DNA of 64,000 nt from JADJPG01 sp964491875 (GCA_964491875.1 CAZBIC010000018.1:1-64000); one strand, 5' to 3'. Positions 26,340 to 35,858 are shown, counted from the stretch's first letter. Numbers and translations are program-made. The notes: a model not told the origin generated them from the sequence alone.

Positions 26340-28736
26340 TTAGCGCCAAAGGGAGACGAAGTTCGTTGCGCCTGACGCGGAATCGATCAAAACCATAATC
26401 GGCCCCGGCACTTTGTTCGGCACGGGCGTGCGTTCGCCTTTCAGCACGATGGTCTTCTCACCGGGCAGGACTTGCTCCAAGCGGCCGATTCCAGTCTCGG
26501 CGCTCCAGATGACTTTTCCGTCCGGTGAAAGCCGCGTGAGCGTGAAGGGCGCGAAGAGTTCTGTCCCGCTTCGATGGATGAGGAACACGCTGTCGGGATT
26601 CGTGGCGCGCAGGAGCGCACCGTTGTATTTGGCGCGGAGAAAATTCGCGGCGCGATACTCAGTTTCGGAAATACGTGCGACGCTCTGGATAGGCGGTCGC
26701 GCTGCGCTCGTGTCGGCTGTGCCTCGATAGAGTTGGCGTGCACGGTCTTTCTCGCCTGCAGTAAAGTCACGCGGCAACGAGAAACCCGGTTTGAAATCGC
26801 TCTTCGCGTCGTCGGGCGTGGCGACGGCGATCCATTCGTTCGATGAAATCAAACCACCGGAACTCAAGCAGCCTTCGATTCGACCGCTGCGTTGTTCGTC
26901 GATCCAACCGGCGCGTGATGGCGGCTGGCAGGCGCTGGCCTTGAGTGTTTCGCCGGAGAACTCATACGCAGAAGTCCAGTCCGGAGACACGGCCACGAAA
27001 CGTTCCGCGAATTCTGGTCGTGCGCTGTGGAGAAATGTTTCCAATTCCGGATTCGCCTTGCGCAAGTCGGCCGTGCGCGCGACGCGTTTGGTCCGTAAGT
27101 TCACCGCGAAGGTGTCGAGCGCGTTGATCCACACCACGTCGCCGTCCACGCCGAGGATTTTCGTCATCGGCGTCATCGCGTTCGCCTGCTGCTGGCGGAT
27201 GAGTGTAAACGTTTCCTGTCTCGTCGGGTCGGCAATCGGAATCACCAGCAGATCAATCCGGTAACGATTTTTCGATGGGTTGCGATGCAGACTCGGCAGG
27301 TAACGCTCGGTCGTGCTGATGAGTTGAAAGACGTGCGTCTCCGTGCGCAACGCTGCTCCCAGCGGTGTGCCGGTGGACTTGATGGAAACGAATTGCCACG
27401 CGGAAAGGCCAGCAAAGACCAGCACGAGCACGCCGAGTCCCAGCCACTTCGCGAACGGCGTCGAATACAGCGGCAGCATCGTCGCCGTGGCAAGCTTTTG
27501 GGGGAGCGCAGCCATCATCACTGCACCGAAACCACCGTGCAAATCCTCTGGATGCGGCGGCGCGACATTGCTCATGCGACGAAGAATCAATTTCCACGCG
27601 TCGAGCTCCGACAGACCTTGCTTGCCCGCGTGGCGTTTTACTTCGAACTGGCAGAAGTTCCACAGCATCTGCAAAAACTCTGCATCGCTCATGTAATTCT
27701 TCAGATCCGGATAATCGCCGTAATCCGACCGCACGTAGCGATCCACGCGCCAGTAAATATTTGTGCCGCCTTCCTTGTGCGACGTGGCATACGTTCCGCC
27801 GCGTTTCATGCCGTCGATGATGGCGCGTTGCACGGCCTCGACCGAATTCAGCTGCTGCTGCGCTAGCAAAGTCGCCGCGCTTTCCTTCTGATAGCGCTCG
27901 ACCAGATTTTTGCTCATATCGGGCGGCGTCGCTGAGCGCAGTTCGCGCGTCCACATCTGAAACCAACTGTCCGACATCTTGCGGAAATAGTCGTGATGCT
28001 TCTGGTCCGCATCCGCCCACGACGCTTCGGTGCGCAGCGAATAATGATAGTTCGATTTGAGCGCGGCGAGGAAGCGGACCTCAAAGTCGTAACGTGCGCC
28101 GTTGACGTCCGCGGTGGCGTTCATGCGCAACTCGCTGCCGTCCATGCTCGCGACGAACAGCACCATCAACTCCCGTTCCAGGTTGAACTGCACCAGATGC
28201 GGCGGACGTTTGTCTTCGAAGTGAAGCACGCGCGTCCAACCCGTGGCTGATTCCGTGTTCGTGAAGTGCGGCGGCGCTTTCGGAGCTTCGGTGTTTTGCG
28301 CCGTCGAGGTTTTCGTCTCGCCGCGACGGTTTCTCGAAGCCAGCGGCGAGAACTGAATCCCTGTTCCGGGTTCGCGCTGCGCGAGCTTTGCCAAGGGGTC
28401 AGGCTTCGGTTCATGTGCCTTGCGAATCGCGTCCATGTCCGGATAGGGCGGCGGCGGCAACGGCGGTTCGAGCACGAAGAAATGTCGCTCGGCGGTGGTG
28501 AACTCTCCGCAGTAGCTCGACGTGTTGCGCTCGTAAAATTTCACCTCGCTCGTGGATTTGCGGTTCGCTTCGCTGACGGCATTGGCGAGCTTGATGGACG
28601 CCCCGCACGGCGCAGCCGGAAAACCATTCTCGATGGCGGCGATGGTATTGCCCGCGGCAAGTTCCGCCTCGACCAGCCCGCGCAACGGCGCGGGGAACTT
28701 GGCGAACTCCTTCTGTTGTTCAGGCGTGAGATTCAT
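26340..28736 (-). CDS. Large single-span membrane protein of unknown function, last gene of nine-gene operon
   Basis: 798 residues, family not recognised with confidence. Residues 1-425 are soluble and contain a short N-terminal motif (FPAPLRGLVEAELAAGN ... GFPAAPCG) followed by a Pro-rich linker. One membrane segment lies near 445-465 (WLGLGVLVLVFAGLSAWQFV). The C-terminal 330 residues are beta-rich and include SPDGKVIWSAETGIGRLEQV, which recalls a beta-propeller blade. I have a weak recollection of similar C-terminal halves in proteins labelled PA2928-like, which I cannot check. The start overlaps the upstream gene's stop as ATGA (28733-28736). The ATG chosen is the one in that overlap. Confidence 0.75.
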   Translation of the reverse strand: MNLTPEQQKEFAKFPAPLRGLVEAELAAGNTIAAIENGFPAAPCGASIKLANAVSEANRKSTSEVKFYERNTSSYCGEFTTAERHFFVLEPPLPPPPYPDMDAIRKAHEPKPDPLAKLAQREPGTGIQFSPLASRNRRGETKTSTAQNTEAPKAPPHFTNTESATGWTRVLHFEDKRPPHLVQFNLERELMVLFVASMDGSELRMNATADVNGARYDFEVRFLAALKSNYHYSLRTEASWADADQKHHDYFRKMSDSWFQMWTRELRSATPPDMSKNLVERYQKESAATLLAQQQLNSVEAVQRAIIDGMKRGGTYATSHKEGGTNIYWRVDRYVRSDYGDYPDLKNYMSDAEFLQMLWNFCQFEVKRHAGKQGLSELDAWKLILRRMSNVAPPHPEDLHGGFGAVMMAALPQKLATATMLPLYSTPFAKWLGLGVLVLVFAGLSAWQFVSIKSTGTPLGAALRTETHVFQLISTTERYLPSLHRNPSKNRYRIDLLVIPIADPTRQETFTLIRQQQANAMTPMTKILGVDGDVVWINALDTFAVNLRTKRVARTADLRKANPELETFLHSARPEFAERFVAVSPDWTSAYEFSGETLKASACQPPSRAGWIDEQRSGRIEGCLSSGGLISSNEWIAVATPDDAKSDFKPGFSLPRDFTAGEKDRARQLYRGTADTSAARPPIQSVARISETEYRAANFLRAKYNGALLRATNPDSVFLIHRSGTELFAPFTLTRLSPDGKVIWSAETGIGRLEQVLPGEKTIVLKGERTPVPNKVPGPIMVLIDSASGATNFVSLWR

Positions 28737-30049
28737 TTTGGTTTCGGATCGGTCGGCAACGGTTCGATGCCCGCCCACTGATGCAGGTAGTAGCTGGCGA
28801 CGCGGCACACATCGGCTCGCATCACGTAACTATCCGGTCGCACCCGCGACAGTTCCAGGATGGGCTTAAGCTCCTTGGTAAAATCACCGCCACACTTGGC
28901 GCGCAAAGCCCGCGCCGCACACATCCAGGCGCTGAAGCGGATCGAGACGTCCGCCGCGCCATGATAACTTGGATCTTCTTCCACCGTGGTGGCGTTCACT
29001 TTGCGAATCCGCTCCGCCAGATCGCGTCCGACCGCCTCCACCGGCGGGATGAACTCCGGCGTGAGCACCGGCAATTTTTCCAAGCAACGCAACGCCTTCT
29101 CTGCGGTTCTTGGGTCATTGTCCAGAGCCAGTTTGCTCAACTCAGCCAGGAGATTGGGCCGGGCAGCAATGCGCTGGGCGGCGCGTTCCGTCTGCGGCTG
29201 CTCGTAATCGAGATACGGCAAGAGCCGTTCGAGCGGCGCGTCCGGCGGCAACGCGACGAACTCCGCTTCCTTCGCAGCGGCTTCCTCAGCCTTGTATTCC
29301 GCCTGAGTCTTTGGCGGCGGAGGCGGAACGGTCTTCTGCGCCCGGAAACGATAGGACAATTTGTCCGCCGGCCACGGCTGCCCATTGGCCTGTTGAATCG
29401 GCAGCCAACCGCTCCATTCCAGAAATTTTCGATCGGGGCGCGCTGGCAGCGAAACGAGGAATCCTCCAGCATCCTGACCATTGCGTTGCAGATCGATCAC
29501 GCGGCGACCGCGCTCGGTGAAGAGGTAAACTTCCGCTGGCACGATCCAGCGTCCGGCTTCCAATCGCGCTTTGTCGCCATGCAATTTGCCGTCCTCGACC
29601 TTGCGCTGCGTGTGCCCGGCGAGCGAGGCGAAGCGAAACAACCATTCGCCGTCAGCCGTGGGCGGCTTGTCGCTCGGGGCGGTGTTGGGGAAGCGGAACT
29701 CTACTTCGAGCATGAGGTCGCGACCGTCGATTTCCGGCGCGACATCGGCGAACAAGCGACATAGCAACGCAGAAACGCCTCCGATCAACAGCACCACGCC
29801 GAGCGCACAGCCGAGTTCCTTGCCGAAGCCCGGACCGAATTGGCCCGCTGCGATGCGCGCGGTGATGAGGCCGACGATGATGCCCGCAATGCCGCCGCCA
29901 AGGCCCATGAACATCACGAAGTAGCCCGCCGCACCTTCGCGACTGGAGACGTGGTACCACGATGTGCAGGCGTTTGCGATGAAGCCCGCGAGGAGCAGTC
30001 CGGCGACGCCGCAGATCAAGGCGACGACGAATGAAATTAGCCAGGTCAT
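28733..30049 (-). CDS. Membrane protein with three N-terminal spans and a large soluble domain, unknown function
   Basis: 438 residues. Three membrane helices occupy about 3-25, 45-70 and 80-102 (FVVALICGVAGLLLAGFIA, MFMGLGGGIAGIIVGLI, ALGVVLLIGGVSALL). Then follows a beta-rich domain (LMLEVEFRFPNTAP ... GGFLVSLPARPDRKF) and a helical C-terminal half with HEAT/TPR character (LLAELSKLALDNDPRTAEKALRCLEKLP). It is coupled by ATGA overlap to the 798-residue gene downstream and separated by 105 bases from the gene before it, the widest gap in this gene set; a second promoter could sit there. No family assigned. Confidence 0.75.
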   Translation of the reverse strand: MTWLISFVVALICGVAGLLLAGFIANACTSWYHVSSREGAAGYFVMFMGLGGGIAGIIVGLITARIAAGQFGPGFGKELGCALGVVLLIGGVSALLCRLFADVAPEIDGRDLMLEVEFRFPNTAPSDKPPTADGEWLFRFASLAGHTQRKVEDGKLHGDKARLEAGRWIVPAEVYLFTERGRRVIDLQRNGQDAGGFLVSLPARPDRKFLEWSGWLPIQQANGQPWPADKLSYRFRAQKTVPPPPPKTQAEYKAEEAAAKEAEFVALPPDAPLERLLPYLDYEQPQTERAAQRIAARPNLLAELSKLALDNDPRTAEKALRCLEKLPVLTPEFIPPVEAVGRDLAERIRKVNATTVEEDPSYHGAADVSIRFSAWMCAARALRAKCGGDFTKELKPILELSRVRPDSYVMRADVCRVASYYLHQWAGIEPLPTDPKPK

Positions 30050-30154
30050 AAATGTATCAGGTGCTGTAGCAGCCGCCGTGAGTCGGCTGTGAATGTGGTG
30101 CAATGAGGAGTCTTGTCCGCGATTACAGATGATTTGAGGAAGCGCGCGATCATA

Positions 30155-31501
30155 TCACTCCGTCAGCCAGCGCAGCCATTTCGGGCCTTGCCACACGGTG
30201 GGACGCCAGTCCCAACCCGCGTGCGCTACGGCTTCCATCAGCGGCGCTTTCATCTCCTCCAGATTGAACGTGTAGGCGTAACTCAGCTCTGGCTTGAATC
30301 GGCCCTGTTCATCGAGTTGCAATCCGAACACGCGTTGGTGTTCACGCTGAAACAACACGAGCCCCATTCCCGCCTTCCATTCCAGGTTCGCACCGCCGCG
30401 ACCCGCCGACCAATCGTAACTCGCGACGTAATCCGTGGCGCGAACCTTGTGCGTGGCTTCATCCATGACCATGCGCACGCGCAACGTGCGTTTCATGCCG
30501 CGGACGCGGGCGAGGTCCACCCACTTGGCGTCGGCATAACGCCACGTGGCAAAGAATTCGTTTGGCTGCGAGCCGCGCTCGATTTGAAACGGCACGTCGA
30601 GCTTGTTTATGGCTTCGAGCCGGTTGGCGAGTTCGCTGGCAGTCACGGGCGTAACACCGGGCTTGGCGCGATACGTTCCCGACCAGGCTGAGCCTTTAAA
30701 AAAGTAGGCAACGACGATGAGCGTGTAGACCGCGAGGCCGAAACCGATCAACGCGATGCGGAGCGGACTCTTGGGTTGGCGGGCCGTAGACCCCGCGCCC
30801 CCGGATTCTTTCGCGTTGGCTGCATCGGCTTCGCCCAGCGGGGCGTTACGCGGAATTTCAAAGCCCCCAGCCAGCATCCGAGCGCGAATCTTGGCATCAC
30901 TCGCAGCAGTCCAGACACCGAGCATCGTTCCGAACGGCAGCGCATAGACGCGATCGCCGACGGGGCGTGTGATTGCATAGCCGCGATGCGAATCACCTTT
31001 GCCCCCGGCTTGCAGACCCGAGACGCGCAGGTAGTTCACCCAAGCCTTCTCGGCGTCGGAAGAATTCTTGAAGCGCGCGAGCAGAACCGTTTCACCATTC
31101 GGCACCACGGCGAATTGCGCGAAGTCCGCATCGGCGAATACCTCACCATAAGCGGCGCGCACGTCGGAGATGAGTTGCGGATCGGCGTCCGGACCAAACA
31201 GGGATTTGGCGTCCATGGCCCTGGCGGCGGTGCTGGTGCTGTCGTTGGCAGGGGTGGCGAGTTGTTCCAACGCGGCAGCGCGCGGGGCTTCGGACTGCGT
31301 CGTGTGGAGCGCTTTGTAGAAATGACCTGCGATCTGCGGAATGACGATCAACGCGAAGAATCCGGCGAACCAGTAGATCGGTCGCAGCGACACGCCGGAA
31401 CGGGCCATGATGAAGCCCACCAACGTGCAGACGAGAAAGCCAGCGCCCAGCAAGGCGAGGCTGATGGAGAGTCCGATATTGGCGCGCAGGAGCTGGATCA
31501 T
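30155..31501 (-). CDS. Membrane protein with soluble domains either side of a third span, unknown function
   Basis: 448 residues. Two membrane helices lie at the N-terminus (LSISLALLGAGFLVCTLVGF and WFAGFFALIVIPQIAG). A soluble domain of about 170 residues follows (LISDVRAAYGEVFADADFAQF ... ARMLAGGFEIP), then a third helix near 275-297 (ALIGFGLAVYTLIVVAYFF) and a C-terminal soluble domain rich in W and aromatic residues (NEFFATWRYADAKWVD). The gene begins 6 bases after the upstream stop. No family assigned; it could be a sensor or scaffold component of a membrane complex. Confidence 0.72.
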   Translation of the reverse strand: MIQLLRANIGLSISLALLGAGFLVCTLVGFIMARSGVSLRPIYWFAGFFALIVIPQIAGHFYKALHTTQSEAPRAAALEQLATPANDSTSTAARAMDAKSLFGPDADPQLISDVRAAYGEVFADADFAQFAVVPNGETVLLARFKNSSDAEKAWVNYLRVSGLQAGGKGDSHRGYAITRPVGDRVYALPFGTMLGVWTAASDAKIRARMLAGGFEIPRNAPLGEADAANAKESGGAGSTARQPKSPLRIALIGFGLAVYTLIVVAYFFKGSAWSGTYRAKPGVTPVTASELANRLEAINKLDVPFQIERGSQPNEFFATWRYADAKWVDLARVRGMKRTLRVRMVMDEATHKVRATDYVASYDWSAGRGGANLEWKAGMGLVLFQREHQRVFGLQLDEQGRFKPELSYAYTFNLEEMKAPLMEAVAHAGWDWRPTVWQGPKWLRWLTE

Positions 31502-31507
31502 GGCTGG

Positions 31508-32050
31508 TTAGCGTTTGAAAACCTCGCAATAGAACGAGAGCAAGATTGTTCCCATAAACGTGGCGGTCAGCCCGAGGACGATGCCGATGGGAATGGTCGC
31601 GAGGGCGGTGAGGAATGTGCCGAGAACTTTGTGCCCCTGAAACCAGTTCGCAAAGCCGGGCTTCGTCGCCGCGAGAATCATCGCGCCGGTGATTGATGTC
31701 GCGATGGCGATGGCGACAGCGCCGAGCACGAGCAGCAGAATCAATGCGGCGTCCTGGCCTTTCGCGCCTGAACCCAGCCCTTCGACGAGCCGGTAGCCAC
31801 AAACCATGATCGCGAGGTAGGTGAACACTATGGCGCGGCCGAGCCACCACCAGTTCTTCGCGTCCGGCGCGAGGATCGTGGCGAACGCGAGGGGTGTGAT
31901 GAGGAACGGGATTGCCCAGATGAGTTTCTCCATGATCGCGACATCGCGGCCTTCGCCGGAGTTGTGGCGTGCACAGAACCAGAACAGCACCGCGCTGAAC
32001 AGCACGAGCACGGCTTCCGGTCCGAGGAGATAGGTGAGTGGGCGGTTCAT
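31508..32050 (-). CDS. Polytopic membrane protein, unknown function
   Basis: 180 residues with five or six predicted membrane helices (for example AVLVLFSAVLFWFCA, IPFLITPLAFATIL, AIVFTYLAIMVCGY, LILLLVLGAVAIAIATSI, ATIPIGIVLGLTATFMG). There are very few charged residues and no visible catalytic motif. Its start overlaps the stop of the gene before it as ATGA (32047-32050). Unrecognised family. Confidence 0.7.
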   Translation of the reverse strand: MNRPLTYLLGPEAVLVLFSAVLFWFCARHNSGEGRDVAIMEKLIWAIPFLITPLAFATILAPDAKNWWWLGRAIVFTYLAIMVCGYRLVEGLGSGAKGQDAALILLLVLGAVAIAIATSITGAMILAATKPGFANWFQGHKVLGTFLTALATIPIGIVLGLTATFMGTILLSFYCEVFKR

Positions 32051-33063
32051 CGGCGGGTGTCGTCAGGGCGAAGGGCATGCTCAAACGCGGGCATCACATT
32101 GGAGAAATCGACGTCCGTGCCGGTGAATTTCCCGATGATGACAGGGAAGGTTTTGCGCCCCCACTTCAACAACTGTTTCTGACGCTCGCGAGTGATGTAG
32201 TTGGGCGCAGGGATGTCGTCGATGACTCGCTCCATGGCCGCGCGGGCCGGGAGCGCGAGACGCTTTTGTTCTTCGGGCGAAAGCGTGGCGCTGGGTAGGA
32301 AATCAACGCCGGGCTCAGGGCTGCGTGACTTTAGTAGTTCTGCGAGCGCATCGACGAAATCCGGACGGGTGCGCAGGCGGCCCGTGGCGGCTTCACGCAC
32401 GGCGTCGCTTTGGTATTGGTTCGCGTAACGCAGGAGGTCAGTGAAGTCCTGCCGCGGATCGAGCACGGCAATTTTGGCGAGATGCTCCGCCGTATAATTC
32501 CGGGCATTGAGCAGGCGGTGGGCGAAGTCGGCCATTCCACCGAAACCGGAGTTGACGAGACGGTATCCAAAGAATGCGATGCACCCGACGAGACTCAACG
32601 CGGCGAAAATGGTCCAAGGCCAGCGCAGCCATTGAATGAGAATTCCGGGCGCGAGCTTTTGATTCAGGCTCAAGACGACCAGCAAGCCGGTGGCGAACGG
32701 GATTAGATAAATTCCCGGAGTGTAAATCACACGTGGCGTGAATCCGGGTCGGATATACAGCGCGATGAACACGAACGTCACCGTCGCTAGCGCGACACTC
32801 GCGCCGACGGTGAGCGCGTAGAGCACGCGACGGCTGAGTCGCAACGAGTCGAATCCACCGCTCGCGGTCATGCAGAGCAGCGCGACCATCAACAGCAGCC
32901 ACAGCGGAATCAAACTATACAGGACGGGCGTCACCCAGCGATCGTCGCTCAAATACTTCGCCGCGTAGTTCCAGACCACGCGTTGCAGCGGTAAGAGGAA
33001 AACAAACGCGGCGAGCGCGACGCACACATTGCCGGTGATTTGGACGAGTGGGGAGGAGTTCAT
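32047..33063 (-). CDS. Five-span membrane protein with cytosolic C-terminal domain, unknown function
   Basis: 338 residues. Five helices occupy about residues 8-190 (VCVALAAFVFLLPLQRVVW, LIPLWLLLMVALLCM, ALTVGASVALATVTFVFIAL, LIPFATGLLVVLSL, IFAALSLVGCIAFFGY). The remaining about 145 residues are soluble and charged, with helical pairs (DLLRYANQYQSDAVREAATG, FVDALAELLKSR). The start was chosen at the ATG overlapping the preceding stop (ATGA 33060-33063). Unrecognised family. Confidence 0.72.
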   Translation of the reverse strand: MNSSPLVQITGNVCVALAAFVFLLPLQRVVWNYAAKYLSDDRWVTPVLYSLIPLWLLLMVALLCMTASGGFDSLRLSRRVLYALTVGASVALATVTFVFIALYIRPGFTPRVIYTPGIYLIPFATGLLVVLSLNQKLAPGILIQWLRWPWTIFAALSLVGCIAFFGYRLVNSGFGGMADFAHRLLNARNYTAEHLAKIAVLDPRQDFTDLLRYANQYQSDAVREAATGRLRTRPDFVDALAELLKSRSPEPGVDFLPSATLSPEEQKRLALPARAAMERVIDDIPAPNYITRERQKQLLKWGRKTFPVIIGKFTGTDVDFSNVMPAFEHALRPDDTRR

Positions 33064-33413
33064 GGCTGGGGAGCGATACGCCACGCGGCATGCCAGTAGT
33101 AGACGAACCACGCGGCGAGATAGGCGATCACGAACCAGAGCGGCACGGCGCTTTCGCGAATGATCTGCCAGAAACAGAAGCCCACCAGACCGATCGCCGC
33201 GACCGCCGCCGCGTGCAAAAGCGGTTTATTCGCCGGAAGGAGTATCGCAGCGAGCAGCAGCGCGATACCAAGCAACGGCAACGTGATCAGCAGTGGGTGG
33301 TTGTCTGACGCGCCGAAGGATTTGCGGAAACTATTGCCGATGATCGCGAGGATGAAAAATCCGCCGCCGAACAGGAGGCCAACGGTTCCGAGAATCCAGC
33401 GCAGCGCGTTCAT
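33060..33413 (-). CDS. Small four-span membrane protein, unknown function
   Basis: 117 residues and almost entirely four membrane helices (WILGTVGLLFGGGFFILAII, LLITLPLLGIALLLAAIL, AAAVAAIGLVGFCFWQII, LWFVIAYLAAWFVYYW). The longer frame upstream is Arg/Ala-rich shadow sequence and was discarded; the start ATG forms the ATGA overlap with the previous stop (33410-33413). Unrecognised; probably a structural subunit of whatever complex the operon builds. Confidence 0.68.
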   Translation of the reverse strand: MNALRWILGTVGLLFGGGFFILAIIGNSFRKSFGASDNHPLLITLPLLGIALLLAAILLPANKPLLHAAAVAAIGLVGFCFWQIIRESAVPLWFVIAYLAAWFVYYWHAAWRIAPQP

Positions 33414-33682
33414 TTGAGGAGCGAGATGGAGAGGATGATTCCGTAGATGACGGTTGGTGCAAACGCGGCGATTGCGGCCCAATTGGGCTGCCCAGCGCGA
33501 ATCAGGAAAATGCCCACCACGATGCCGGCGACGCCGAGGAGCGAGAGCCCGCTCATCCACAGTTTGAGCGCGCGAATTTGGGCGGGCGTGGAGTTCGCAC
33601 CCATTGCCATGCAGAACACGAGCGAGGTCAGCGTGGCGAGTGCCGTGCAGATCATCGCGCCGATGGGGAGGATGAGCTTCAT
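33410..33682 (-). CDS. Small three-span membrane protein, unknown function
   Basis: 90 residues with three helices (LPIGAMICTALATLTSLVF, WMSGLSLLGVAGIVVGIFLI, IAAFAPTVIYGIILSISLL). Both ends are ATGA overlaps, with the gene before (33679-33682) and after (33410-33413). That fixes the start despite a second ATG four codons upstream. Unrecognised family. Confidence 0.68.
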   Translation of the reverse strand: MKLILPIGAMICTALATLTSLVFCMAMGANSTPAQIRALKLWMSGLSLLGVAGIVVGIFLIRAGQPNWAAIAAFAPTVIYGIILSISLLK

Positions 33683-34380
33683 GGCAGTTGGCAATAGGAT
33701 TCCGGCGGACGGCCGTCATCGGTGGGGTCGTAGCCGAATTCACGCGCCAGCGCGGCGCGGAACTGATCGCGCTCATACGACAGCGCTGCGCCTTCGCCGC
33801 CGCTCGTCGCGGAACTTGCGTAGTTGCACATCCAATCCACGGCGAGCTTGAAGGCTGCGATGGCGCGCGGCTCGTTGCCCGCGCGTTGAAACGTCCGCAT
33901 CCGCTGCGCATACATCTCGGCGATGGACGCGGCCACGCCGATGTGATCAATCGAGCGGCGCATTTCTTCCTCGATGGCTTCCAATCGGTCCGGCCCATCG
34001 GTGCTTTGCGCCGCGAGTGCCCAGGCCGTGGTGTTCATTGGCGCGGGCTTCTTCTCTGGCGGAGGCACGATCATCTGTCGCTTCGACTGATCGTGAAATG
34101 CCGGGATGATGCGCGGCGGAGTGACATCTTCGCCGATTTCGAAGTAGTCGCGCATGCGCCCGTTGCGCGGGCCGGTCTTGGCGGCGAGTTCAAACACGAG
34201 CTTCACCTTTCCGGAGTCGCGCTGGATCTCGAGGACGATCTCCATGCGGATCTGGTCCCATTCGATCTTCGTCAATACGCCGGAGTCGCCCACGCGCATC
34301 ATCGTCCCTTTGGCATCCACTAAATCGCGGAGCACGGTGATGCGATGATCCACGCGGAGATGGTCGATGGTGGTGGCCAT
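33679..34380 (-). CDS. Soluble protein of nine-gene membrane operon, unknown function
   Basis: 233 residues without signal or membrane segment, so predicted cytosolic, the only clearly soluble member of the operon. The first about 80 residues are beta-rich (HRITVLRDLVDAKGTMMRVG ... MEIVLEIQRDSGKVKLVFEL) and could be a small barrel. A Pro-rich hinge follows, and the C-terminal half is helical with spacing like a tetratricopeptide unit (AASIAEMYAQRMRTFQRAGN then AFKLAVDWM). It starts 13 bases after the first gene's stop. Unrecognised family; an adaptor or regulator of the membrane subunits is a guess. Confidence 0.7.
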   Translation of the reverse strand: MATTIDHLRVDHRITVLRDLVDAKGTMMRVGDSGVLTKIEWDQIRMEIVLEIQRDSGKVKLVFELAAKTGPRNGRMRDYFEIGEDVTPPRIIPAFHDQSKRQMIVPPPEKKPAPMNTTAWALAAQSTDGPDRLEAIEEEMRRSIDHIGVAASIAEMYAQRMRTFQRAGNEPRAIAAFKLAVDWMCNYASSATSGGEGAALSYERDQFRAALAREFGYDPTDDGRPPESYCQLP

Positions 34381-34393
34381 GGTGATCGGTTGA

Positions 34394-34900
34394 TTAAGGA
34401 GTTTGCGGCGTGTAACCCATCCACAGAGTGTGGATTCCGAAGGCGCAGAGAGTGGCGATGGCGAGCATCAACACGCGGCCGACGTTGTGCAGTGAAATTG
34501 CGATCAGGAGCGAGGGAAGCATTGCGAGTAAAATGAGCGCCATCGCAGTGACGCGTGCCCAGCTTGCGTTCGCACTCAATCCGCGGCCGGTGAGCCAGCA
34601 GGCGATTCCGAACAGAAGCCCGATCACGGAGAGGATGGCCAGGCCGTTGAAGATGAATTGTCCGAGTGATCCGGCGAAGCGACCGATCGCGCTGACGGTC
34701 TCCGTGATTCCCTTCAGTATCAGCAGAATCGCGTCCGGATTGTCGCCGAAGTTGGTGCTGGAGGAAGTTCCCGATGCGAGACGGAGGCTGATGGCGTTGA
34801 TCGTGTAGAGCACGAGGACCGTGAGCGACGGCCCACCGAGGGCGATGCCGATGACGCTGAACGAAGTCGCCAGGGTCGAGATAGTGAGTGGGTTGTTCAT
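34394..34900 (-). CDS. Four-span membrane protein, first gene of nine-gene operon
   Basis: 168 residues. The start ATG gives MNNPLTISTLATSFSVIG; a further in-frame ATG 30 bases upstream is possible. Predicted helices: SVIGIALGGPSLTVLVLYTI, FNGLAILSVIGLLFGIACWL, VTAMALILLAMLPSLLIAIS and LMLAIATLCAFGIHTLW. Between the first two lies a loop with a Ser/Thr-rich segment. No family recognised. The operon promoter should lie in the 57 bases up to the next gene or within that gene's 3' end. Confidence 0.68.
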   Translation of the reverse strand: MNNPLTISTLATSFSVIGIALGGPSLTVLVLYTINAISLRLASGTSSSTNFGDNPDAILLILKGITETVSAIGRFAGSLGQFIFNGLAILSVIGLLFGIACWLTGRGLSANASWARVTAMALILLAMLPSLLIAISLHNVGRVLMLAIATLCAFGIHTLWMGYTPQTP

Positions 34901-34957
34901 GGTTCGGGACTCATGGCCGGTTTGATTCATCGATTCGGCGCGTTCTCAGTGCTTGGG

Positions 34958-35800
34958 CTATTTCTTGAGTCGATAGAATCGCTGCGGGCCGACGGTGGAG
35001 ACGCTGACCGTGTGCTCGGTCGCGGTGTTGACCACGGGAGTTCCGACGGTCTGCCAGTTTGGAGAAGCGACGTCGGTGGTGGCCTGAAGAGTGTAACCGT
35101 TCGCGTAGAGCGGCCAGGAGAGTTGAGCGGTGGAGGAGTTGATCCGGCGGAACTCGAGCTGAACGATCTCGTTCGTGCGAATCTCAGTGACCGGGCCGCC
35201 GATGTAGAAGAGTTCCTTCGTTCCGTTTGAGTTACGCGCTGAGAGCACGAAGTAGCTTCCCTCCTCGAACTGACTGAGTACAGGCGCGGCGAGCGGGAGA
35301 GCCGTTGAGTTCAGCGCGGTGGAGTTGGGATCAAGCAGGCTCAAGCCCATGCTCGACTGATTCGGGGCGGCCACCAGATTTGTGCCATTCATCCTCAGGG
35401 CTGAACTGCTTTCAGCATAGTAGTAGTCCCGCTCTGAAACATTGTTCTCCAAGCCGATGAGGCCGCTTCGGCCCGGCAGCGCGGTGTTGGTAATCGTGTG
35501 GCCTCCGATGTAGAGCGTGAACGTGAAGGTCGCGGCATTGGTGTACTCGTACTGAGAGGAAAAGCCTCCATCGTCGCTGCTGTTCGTGTACGCGTACCAG
35601 ACGTCAGTCGGGTCGTAACTGATTTGGCCGACAAACGGCGTGCCCACCGTGACACCTGAGGGAGCCGCGTTGGATGCGTTTGCGAAATCATCCACCACGC
35701 CACTGAACCAATAGGTGACTGGAGCAGCGCTGACCGATGCATGACTCGCCATGGCGAATACGACGAGGGCCAAGGCTTTCAAGAATCGGAGGGCGTTCAT
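34958..35800 (-). CDS. Exported protein with shared C-terminal beta module
   Basis: 280 residues with a signal peptide (ALALVVFAMASHASVSAAP). The mature part is rich in Ser, Thr, Asn, Gly and aromatic residues, typical of surface or matrix proteins (VTYWFSGVVDDFANASNAAP, FVGQISYDPTDVWYAY). This opening resembles the N-terminal half of many PEP-CTERM proteins, but no PEP-CTERM sorting signal is present. The C-terminus (YTLQATTDVASPNWQTVG ... RFYRLKK) is a small beta module that recurs in several exported proteins of this window. Function unknown. Confidence 0.75.
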   Translation of the reverse strand: MNALRFLKALALVVFAMASHASVSAAPVTYWFSGVVDDFANASNAAPSGVTVGTPFVGQISYDPTDVWYAYTNSSDDGGFSSQYEYTNAATFTFTLYIGGHTITNTALPGRSGLIGLENNVSERDYYYAESSSALRMNGTNLVAAPNQSSMGLSLLDPNSTALNSTALPLAAPVLSQFEEGSYFVLSARNSNGTKELFYIGGPVTEIRTNEIVQLEFRRINSSTAQLSWPLYANGYTLQATTDVASPNWQTVGTPVVNTATEHTVSVSTVGPQRFYRLKK

Positions 35801-35858
35801 GGGAGCGGCGGGTGCAGGGTTGTTGGTTGTGGTTTCTGATTCTGATGTCGTGCGCGAG

